Origin: Erythrobacter neustonensis
GTDB lineage: Bacteria; Pseudomonadota; Alphaproteobacteria; Sphingomonadales; Sphingomonadaceae
NCBI RefSeq assembly: GCF_001663175.1
Contig: NZ_CP016033.1
Location: 1,550,001 to 1,614,000 of the forward strand
Reading direction: 5' to 3'
Length of the DNA: 64,000 nucleotides
The notes beneath the pieces were generated by a model. That model saw only the letters and a list, made by a program, of their open reading frames with translations, ran no database searches and was not told where the DNA came from. Shown piece by piece: positions 58,834 through 64,000 of the stretch (its first letter is position 1; every line of letters begins with the position of its first letter). The translations under genes and the position numbers were made by a program.

Positions 58834-59850
58834 TCACCCCACCCGGACAACATGTCGTCCACGCTCGTCTTGCACGAAGATCGTCGTGCGGCCGGTGAAC
58901 CGCTCGATGAGCGTCGCCGCAGTGCGCGTGTGATCGCTGATCTTCACGCTGGTGAACGCGCCCCCTCCGGCGATCGCCATGGGCAGCAGGAGCTGGTCCT
59001 GGAGGTAGGGGCCGGCGAAGGCCCCTGATGCCTCGTAGCCCGCCATGCGCTTGCCTGCGGTCGCCCCGATCTTCTCGGCGGACAGGCCAAGCTTGCCGAA
59101 GCCCGAGACCACCTCGGTGACGTGCTCGAAGGGAGCCTCGAGCAGCATCGCCACCCCAGGCCCCTGATCGGCAGGAAGCTGGCGCAGCGTGATGCTGTCG
59201 GGCTCCCAGCCGGGCAGCGCCTTCATCGCCGCCTTGCGGATGCGCTGAGCGATACCTTCGTCGAGCGAGGCGAACAGCACGGTGCCGGACTGCGCGAGCG
59301 GTGCCCCGCGTTCATGGCATTCGATGCGACGAAGCGGTGCGGGTTCGATCTCGATCTCGATGCGGCCGCCCCCGCGCGGGAAGAAGCCGTGGCGCTTGAT
59401 GGTCGCGGAGACGCGCGGCCCCATCCGCTCGAACACCGGCAGGAAGCAGCGCGCCATGAACTCGAACGGCGGTGCCATGGCCGCATGAGTGCCGCCCTCG
59501 ATCACGAGATGCGAGGGGGCGCCAGCGAGAGCCAAGGGCACCAGCAGCGTCTGAAGGACGAGCGCGGTCGATCCCGCCGTGCCCACGGCAAAGCGGTATT
59601 CGCCGGGCTGCACCGAGCCGGGACGGAAGGTGATCCGGTTTGAGCCGAGCTCCAGCCCCTCGCACTGCGCACCGCCGACCGCGCACGCGGCCTCGATCGC
59701 GGTCATGTGCTGGCGCATCAGCCCCGGCTGATCGCGGCCCGCGCGGATCTTCTCGATGGTGAAAGGCTCTCCGGTGAGGAGCGAAAGCGCGCAGGCATAG
59801 CGCAGCACCTGCCCGCCGCCTTCGCCCTCGGAGCCGTCGATGATGATCAT
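58834..59850 (-). CDS. rtcA: RNA 3'-terminal phosphate cyclase
   Basis: The 338-residue enzyme converts RNA 3'-phosphate ends to 2',3'-cyclic phosphates with ATP. It opens with IIIDGSEGEGGGQVLRYACALS, the RtcA signature. It continues with KIRAGRDQPGLMRQH and FFPRGGGRIEIEI, and has the probable adenylation histidine in VKISDHTRTAATL near the C-terminus. It lies 37 bases after rtcB in the same transcription unit. The 230 bases between its end and the convergent 584-residue protein gene show nothing recognisable. Confidence 0.95.
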   Translation of the reverse strand: MIIIDGSEGEGGGQVLRYACALSLLTGEPFTIEKIRAGRDQPGLMRQHMTAIEAACAVGGAQCEGLELGSNRITFRPGSVQPGEYRFAVGTAGSTALVLQTLLVPLALAGAPSHLVIEGGTHAAMAPPFEFMARCFLPVFERMGPRVSATIKRHGFFPRGGGRIEIEIEPAPLRRIECHERGAPLAQSGTVLFASLDEGIAQRIRKAAMKALPGWEPDSITLRQLPADQGPGVAMLLEAPFEHVTEVVSGFGKLGLSAEKIGATAGKRMAGYEASGAFAGPYLQDQLLLPMAIAGGGAFTSVKISDHTRTAATLIERFTGRTTIFVQDERGRHVVRVG

Positions 59851-59887
59851 TTTCGTTCTTCTTGGTCTGGCGCATGCGTCAAGGGGA

Positions 59888-61108
59888 TCACCCCTTCACG
59901 CACACCACCTGCTTCAGCATATGCACGATTTCGACCAGATCGGCCTGTGCGGCCATCACTTTCTCGATCGGCTTGTAGGCGCGCGGTGTTTCGTCGATCA
60001 CGCCTTCGTCCTTGCGGCAGGCGATGCCCGCCGTGTCGGCGATGTGCTCGTCGAGCGTGACCAGCTTCTTGGCTTCGGTGCGCGACATGATGCGTCCCGC
60101 CCCGTGCGAGCAGCTGTCGAAGCTGTCGGGGTTGCCCAGCCCGCGCACGATGAAGCTTTTCGCCCCCATCGAGCCCGGGATGATCCCCAGCGTGCCCTTG
60201 GCCGCACGCACCGCCCCTTTGCGGGTAACGAGCACGTTCTCTCCGAAGTGGTTCTCGCGCGTCACGTAGTTGTGGTGGCAGTTCACCGCCTCGCACGCCG
60301 CCTCGAAGGGCTTGGCGATCTGCGACCGCAGGGCGGCTATGACGTGGGTCATCATCACCTGGCGGTTCAGCCGCGCGAAGTCTTGCGCCCACTCGACCGC
60401 CTCAACATAGTCGTCGAAGTGGTCGGTCCCTTCCGGGAAGTAGGCGAGGTCCGCGTCGGGCAGGTTGATGTGCCACTTGCGCATGTCCTGCTTGGCAAGC
60501 TCGATGAAGAACGTCCCGATGGCGTTCCCCACCCCGCGGCTGCCGGAATGGAGCATCACCCACACAGCTTGCGCCTCGTCGAGGCACAGTTCGATGAAGT
60601 GGTTGCCCGTCCCGAGCGTGCCCAAATGCACCAGATGGTTGGTGCGTTCGAGCCGCGGATATTTCGCCACGATGCGGTCGAACCGGCGCACCAGCGTTGC
60701 CCAGGCTTCGATCACCTCGGACGGCGGATCGCCCCAGGCACCCTTGTCACGTCCACCGCGCCCCGAGGAGCGCCCATGCGGCACCGCGCGCTCGATCGCC
60801 GAGCGGATACCTTCGAGGTTGTCCGGCAGGTCGCTCGCCATAAGCGAGGTGCGCGCGGCCATCATCCCGCAGCCGATGTCGACACCGACGGCGGCGGGGA
60901 TCACGGCGCCCTTGGTGGGGATCACCGATCCGACGGTCGCCCCGATCCCGACATGCACGTCCGGCATGGCCGCGACGTGCTTGAAGATGAAGGGCATTTG
61001 CGCCGCCCGGGCGAGCTGGGCGCGCGCCTTGTCGTCAACCGGAACGCCGCGAGTCCACGCCTTGATCGGCGCGCCGCCTTCGACTTCGTGCAGTTCGTAT
61101 CCGGTCAT
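59888..61108 (-). CDS. rtcB: tRNA-splicing / RNA-repair ligase RtcB
   Basis: The 406-residue ligase joins 2',3'-cyclic or 3'-phosphate RNA ends to 5'-OH ends using GTP and manganese. It shows the metal-site cysteine in VGVDIGCGMMAA and histidines in GTGNHFIEL, HSGSRGVGN and CHHNYVTREN. The nucleotide-bound histidine is in SCSHGAGRIMSRTEAKK. It is preceded by a sigma-54 promoter and a structured leader, and is cotranscribed with rtcA. The Rtc pair heals RNAs cut by stress or toxin nucleases. Confidence 0.96.
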   Translation of the reverse strand: MTGYELHEVEGGAPIKAWTRGVPVDDKARAQLARAAQMPFIFKHVAAMPDVHVGIGATVGSVIPTKGAVIPAAVGVDIGCGMMAARTSLMASDLPDNLEGIRSAIERAVPHGRSSGRGGRDKGAWGDPPSEVIEAWATLVRRFDRIVAKYPRLERTNHLVHLGTLGTGNHFIELCLDEAQAVWVMLHSGSRGVGNAIGTFFIELAKQDMRKWHINLPDADLAYFPEGTDHFDDYVEAVEWAQDFARLNRQVMMTHVIAALRSQIAKPFEAACEAVNCHHNYVTRENHFGENVLVTRKGAVRAAKGTLGIIPGSMGAKSFIVRGLGNPDSFDSCSHGAGRIMSRTEAKKLVTLDEHIADTAGIACRKDEGVIDETPRAYKPIEKVMAAQADLVEIVHMLKQVVCVKG

Positions 61109-61135
61109 TGTTCCAATCCTTGTGGCAGAGGTCTT

Positions 61136-61163
61136 GGGGTGGCCGGCCCATTCCGGCCACCCC
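61136..61163 (-). ncRNA. Strong hairpin in the rtcBA leader RNA
   Basis: GGGGTGGCCGG (61136-61146) and CCGGCCACCCC (61153-61163) form a perfect 11-bp stem with loop CCCATT, ending 28 bases before the rtcB ATG. A second small stem, GCCGGG/CCCGGC, lies at about 61176-61199. Both fall inside the predicted transcript from the sigma-54 promoter. A control role is possible but unproven. Confidence 0.6.
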
Positions 61164-61211
61164 GGCCTCGTCGCTGCCGGGCTGTTCGACCGACCCGGCG
61201 CTCATGACATA

Positions 61212-61226
61212 GCAGCGCGCGTGCCA
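61212..61226 (-). promoter_or_regulatory. Sigma-54 promoter of rtcBA
   Basis: The minus strand reads TGGCACGCGCGCTGC, with the invariant GG and GC elements 10 bases apart as required for -24/-12 promoters. Transcription should start near 61200, giving a leader of about 92 bases. RtcR, encoded divergently, is the expected activator. Confidence 0.85.
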
Positions 61227-61346
61227 AACCACTGAGTGGCTGCAAATTGTCGTCTATATCTCTGACATAGAACATTTTTTAGCGAAATTCCCGATGCGGA
61301 CTTCTTTCCGGCCTGTCGCGAATTCCTATCGCATTCTATCAGCATT

Positions 61347-61360
61347 TATCCTATAGGATA
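61347..61360. promoter_or_regulatory. Perfect palindrome next to the rtcR start
   Basis: TATCCTATAGGATA is a perfect 14-bp palindrome ending 3 bases before the rtcR ATG. Related CTATC units occur just upstream (61326-61330 and 61336-61340). It could be an enhancer site for RtcR or an autoregulatory operator; its place over the ribosome-binding region favours repression of rtcR. Confidence 0.5.
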
Positions 61361-61363
61361 GCA

Positions 61364-62974
61364 ATGGCACGCACCACAGTGATCGGCTTCCTCGGCAGCA
61401 CGCTTGACGCCAGCAAGCGCGATTCCTCGCGCTGGCACAAGTGGCGCCCCACCGTGGGCCTGTGCATGCATCAGGATTTGAGGGTCGATCGCCTCGTGCT
61501 GCTGCACGGTGCGAAACACTCAGACCTCGCCCGCTTTATCACCGCCGACATCGCCTCGGTTTCGCCCGAGACGAAGGTCGAACCGCACCTCGTCCACTTC
61601 GACGACGCATGGGACTTCGAGGAGGTCTACACTGGGCTTCTCGATTTCGCGCAAGGCTTTGCCTTCGACCCGGAGGCGGAGGATTACCTCGTTCACATCA
61701 CCACCGGCACACACGTCGCGCAGATCTGCCTGTTCCTGCTGGCCGAAGCGCGCTTCATCCCCGGCAAGCTGCTCCAAACCCAGCCGACGCGCGGAATGCC
61801 CGATCCGGTGGGGACTTGGAACGCTATCGACCTAAACCTGTCGCGCTACGACAGCATCGCGCGCCGCTTTGCCGAAGCCCAGCAGGACAGCGCCTCCCTG
61901 CTAAAGAGCGGGATCGCGACGCGCAACGCCGCCTTCAACAGTATGATTGCCGAGATCGAACAGGTCGCCTCGCGCAGCGCCGCGCCCATGCTGCTGATGG
62001 GGCCGACCGGCGCGGGCAAGAGCCAGCTCGCGCGGCGCATCTACGAATTGAAGGCCAGCCGCCATCGCCTGTCCGGCCCGTTCGTGGAGGTGAACTGCGC
62101 AACGCTCAAAGGCGACAGCGCGATGTCGGCGCTGTTCGGGCACCGCAAGGGCGCTTTCACCGGCGCAATGGCCGATCGCCCAGGGCTGCTGCGCAGCGCG
62201 GACGGCGGAATGCTGTTCCTCGACGAGATCGGCGAGCTCGGCCTCGACGAACAGGCGATGATCCTGCGCGCGGTCGAGGAGGGGCGCTTCCTGCCCCTGG
62301 GCGCCGACAAGGAGGTGACGAGCCGCTTCCAACTTATCGCCGGGACCAACCGCGAGGTGCTCGCCGAGGTCACGGCGGGGCGTTTTCGCGAGGACCTCTT
62401 CGCGCGCCTCAACCTCTGGACCTTCCGCCTGCCCAGCTTGGCCGAACGGCCCGAGGATATCGAACCCAACCTCGAATACGAGATGGAGCGCTTCGCCGCG
62501 GCGCAGGACCTGCGGGTTACCTTCAACAAGGAGGCGCGCGAAGCCTATCTCGCCTTCGCCACCAGCCCTGCCGCCCTTTGGCGGGGCAATTTCCGTGACC
62601 TGTCAGCGAGCGTCACGCGCATGGCGACTCTCGCGCCTGCAGGACGGATCGACATGGCGACCGTCGATCAGGAAATCGCGCGGCTCAGGCTGCTGTGGTC
62701 GAAGGGCGCATCGGGCGAGCCCGACGTCCTTGCTGACGTCCTCGGCACTGCGGAACTGGCGAGCCTCGATCCATTCGACCGCGCGCAGCTCCTGGCGGTC
62801 GTGCGCGTTTGCCGCCGGAGCGCGAGCCTGTCGGAGGCAGGACGCACTTTGTTCGCCGCCTCGCGCCAGCGCCGCAGCTCGACCAACGACGCCGATCGCC
62901 TGCGCAAGTATCTCGCGCGGTTCGGGCTCAGCTTCGACAGTGTGCAGGTTCTGCAGCGTTCCTCTGAAGTGTAG
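61364..62974 (+). CDS. rtcR: Sigma-54-dependent activator RtcR with N-terminal CARF domain
   Basis: The 536-residue protein has three parts. An RtcR/CARF-type sensor domain (about residues 1-185; VIGFLGSTLD, LVLLHG, DYLVHITTGTHVAQICLFLL) is thought to bind RNA ends or cyclic oligonucleotides. An AAA+ domain has MGPTGAGKSQLARRI, the sigma-54 contact loop GAFTGA in HRKGAFTGAMADR, and MLFLDEIGEL. A short C-terminal DNA-binding region has LSEAGRTLFAASRQRR. It should activate rtcBA when RNA damage is sensed. It is divergent from rtcB with 255 bases between. Confidence 0.93.
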   Translation: MARTTVIGFLGSTLDASKRDSSRWHKWRPTVGLCMHQDLRVDRLVLLHGAKHSDLARFITADIASVSPETKVEPHLVHFDDAWDFEEVYTGLLDFAQGFAFDPEAEDYLVHITTGTHVAQICLFLLAEARFIPGKLLQTQPTRGMPDPVGTWNAIDLNLSRYDSIARRFAEAQQDSASLLKSGIATRNAAFNSMIAEIEQVASRSAAPMLLMGPTGAGKSQLARRIYELKASRHRLSGPFVEVNCATLKGDSAMSALFGHRKGAFTGAMADRPGLLRSADGGMLFLDEIGELGLDEQAMILRAVEEGRFLPLGADKEVTSRFQLIAGTNREVLAEVTAGRFREDLFARLNLWTFRLPSLAERPEDIEPNLEYEMERFAAAQDLRVTFNKEAREAYLAFATSPAALWRGNFRDLSASVTRMATLAPAGRIDMATVDQEIARLRLLWSKGASGEPDVLADVLGTAELASLDPFDRAQLLAVVRVCRRSASLSEAGRTLFAASRQRRSSTNDADRLRKYLARFGLSFDSVQVLQRSSEV

Positions 62975-63280
62975 GCCAACTTAGGGAGCGGCGCCTCCCG
63001 ACCCAACATACGCCGTTCCGACGACGTAATCGGAACGACAGCTCACGCCGCAAGCGGACTATGGGCAGCTGCGCAAATGCTCATTACTCGCCACGACCAT
63101 CAAGGCTGATGCCCGCTACGTCAGTCCGCATCGGCGTTGATCGCAGCCGCGTTGATACCCGAGACGATCAAGGACGCCCTCGAGCGCGAGCTGAAGCGTC
63201 AGGGCGTTGGGCGTTGGGATCAGCTAGTCGAGATCAGCGATATACCTCTACGGCGTTGATCGTCAAAAGCGCAACGGTGA
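62975..63280. other. Intergenic region after rtcR
   Basis: The 306 bases hold a hairpin (CGTTCCGA at 63014-63021 pairing with TCGGAACG at 63030-63037) that may end the rtcR transcript, though no T-tract follows. A short coding-like plus-strand segment at about 63155-63259 reads IPETIKDALERELKRQG and ends at TGA. It looks like the tail of a decayed gene; nothing complete is present. Confidence 0.4.
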
Positions 63281-64000
63281 TCAGTTGCCGCGGCGCCGAT
63301 GCAGGGGCTCCAGCAGGCTGACCATTTGATCGAGCATGTCTGGTCCAGTCCGGCGTGGCATAGGTTCGTCGGCATAGTCTTGGTGCGGGCGCACACCGTT
63401 GTGCGTAAGTTCACCGGCGCCGAGCTGGATCAGCTCCATCACGAACGGGTCCTTGCCGCGCTCGTCGAAAGACAGCGCCGCCTTTGCGCCGAGACCGGCG
63501 ATTACGTCACACAGCTGAACCGCCGCAGAGTCATGCGACCGCACGGCGGTGGTGGAGCGCACGCGGAGCGGGAATTCGACACTCGTCCCGTCGCCCATTA
63601 TCACGGGGCCGGGTTCGCATTCGTCGCGCAGGATCGTCTCCCACACATCGCGTTGCCGAAGGAAGTTGCTGGATTCGTCATGCACGACGTGGAAGTCTTC
63701 GGGCCTCTGCTGCCGCCAGTGCACGACGGTTGACACGACTGCGGTGAGTTGGATTTCGCTGCTGTCCTTGAACGTCTCCAGGTCGGGATTGGAGATCTCG
63801 AACGTCCTAGCGGCCTCAGCGAGCATAGTGAAGACCGTCGATATCGGGTGCTTGGTACTGTTCGCAGTCTGCGTGAGGTGCGTGCGCAGTGCATTCATGG
63901 TATCTCGCTTGGGCGCGCGAGCGAACGCATCCCAGCGGCTGGCTGTCTCGTCGTATAGCGACTCCCCGCCGAAGCGGCGGAGATCGCGGTGGATCGTGTT
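63281..64000 (-). CDS. DUF3800-type protein (partial, runs off the window end)
   Basis: The minus-strand frame is open from the window edge to TGA at 63281, giving at least 239 residues. An internal ATG at 63898 is probably not the start. The C-terminal part has SHDSAAVQLCDVIAGLGAKAA, the typical end motif of DUF3800 proteins, and FHVVHDESSNFLRQRDVWE. DUF3800 proteins have an RNase H-like fold with likely acidic metal residues and are common on mobile DNA and in defence islands. Function is unknown. Confidence 0.65.
   Translation of the reverse strand, partial: NTIHRDLRRFGGESLYDETASRWDAFARAPKRDTMNALRTHLTQTANSTKHPISTVFTMLAEAARTFEISNPDLETFKDSSEIQLTAVVSTVVHWRQQRPEDFHVVHDESSNFLRQRDVWETILRDECEPGPVIMGDGTSVEFPLRVRSTTAVRSHDSAAVQLCDVIAGLGAKAALSFDERGKDPFVMELIQLGAGELTHNGVRPHQDYADEPMPRRTGPDMLDQMVSLLEPLHRRRGN

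Overview
The window is GC-rich, densely coding DNA of an alphaproteobacterium. It most likely comes from the order Sphingomonadales, family Erythrobacteraceae (Erythrobacter/Porphyrobacter type). This is inferred from three things: a BciA-type divinyl (bacterio)chlorophyllide 8-vinyl reductase, the marker of an aerobic anoxygenic phototroph; a MetH split into two genes behind an ArsR-methyltransferase (SahR-like) regulator; and overall codon style. No rRNA or other species marker is present, so the placement is an inference.

Positions 1-41,500 look like ordinary chromosome. In order they hold: a GtrA protein with a large membrane protein; a D-aminoacylase; bciA; a galactoside-use cluster (GH42 beta-galactosidase and GH36 alpha-galactosidase facing an SSS symporter-galT-galK operon); a methionine-cycle operon (sahR-like, metF, metH part 1, metH part 2) with an inverted-repeat operator; a cation/proton antiporter; a tandem glycine riboswitch driving gcvT-gcvH-gcvPA-gcvPB; a flippase; a lipoprotein; mmsA; a zinc-finger protein; an M24 peptidase; zntB; the rRNA-modification pair rluE-rlmJ; a beta-rich outer-membrane-type protein; and a complete potassium uptake operon in the unusual order kdpF-B-A-C-D-E.

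A tRNA-Gly(CCC) gene at 41663-41736 is followed at once by a 690-residue tyrosine integrase. From there the content is accessory, as expected for a genomic island inserted at a tRNA gene. No second copy of the tRNA 3' end was noticed, so the far boundary probably lies beyond the window. The first cargo is a compact five-gene cassette: SNF2-type helicase, DUF4391 protein, small Lys-rich coiled-coil protein, type III DNA methyltransferase (Mod) and type III restriction helicase-nuclease (Res). Its mod gene carries an in-frame TAA just before the SAM-binding motif, and its central part is clearly AT-richer than its flanks.

Beyond the cassette lie three leftward accessory genes, one a predicted DEDD-type 3'-5' exonuclease. 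Next is a non-coding kilobase with perfect hairpins and about ten degenerate 20-bp direct repeats, then an unrecognised 584-residue protein. An RNA-repair module follows: rtcBA with a clear sigma-54 promoter and structured leader, divergent from the CARF-domain activator gene rtcR. The window ends inside a DUF3800-type gene. The candidates most worth study are the helicase-DUF4391-Mod-Res cassette with its broken mod, and the repeat array beside the 584-residue protein.
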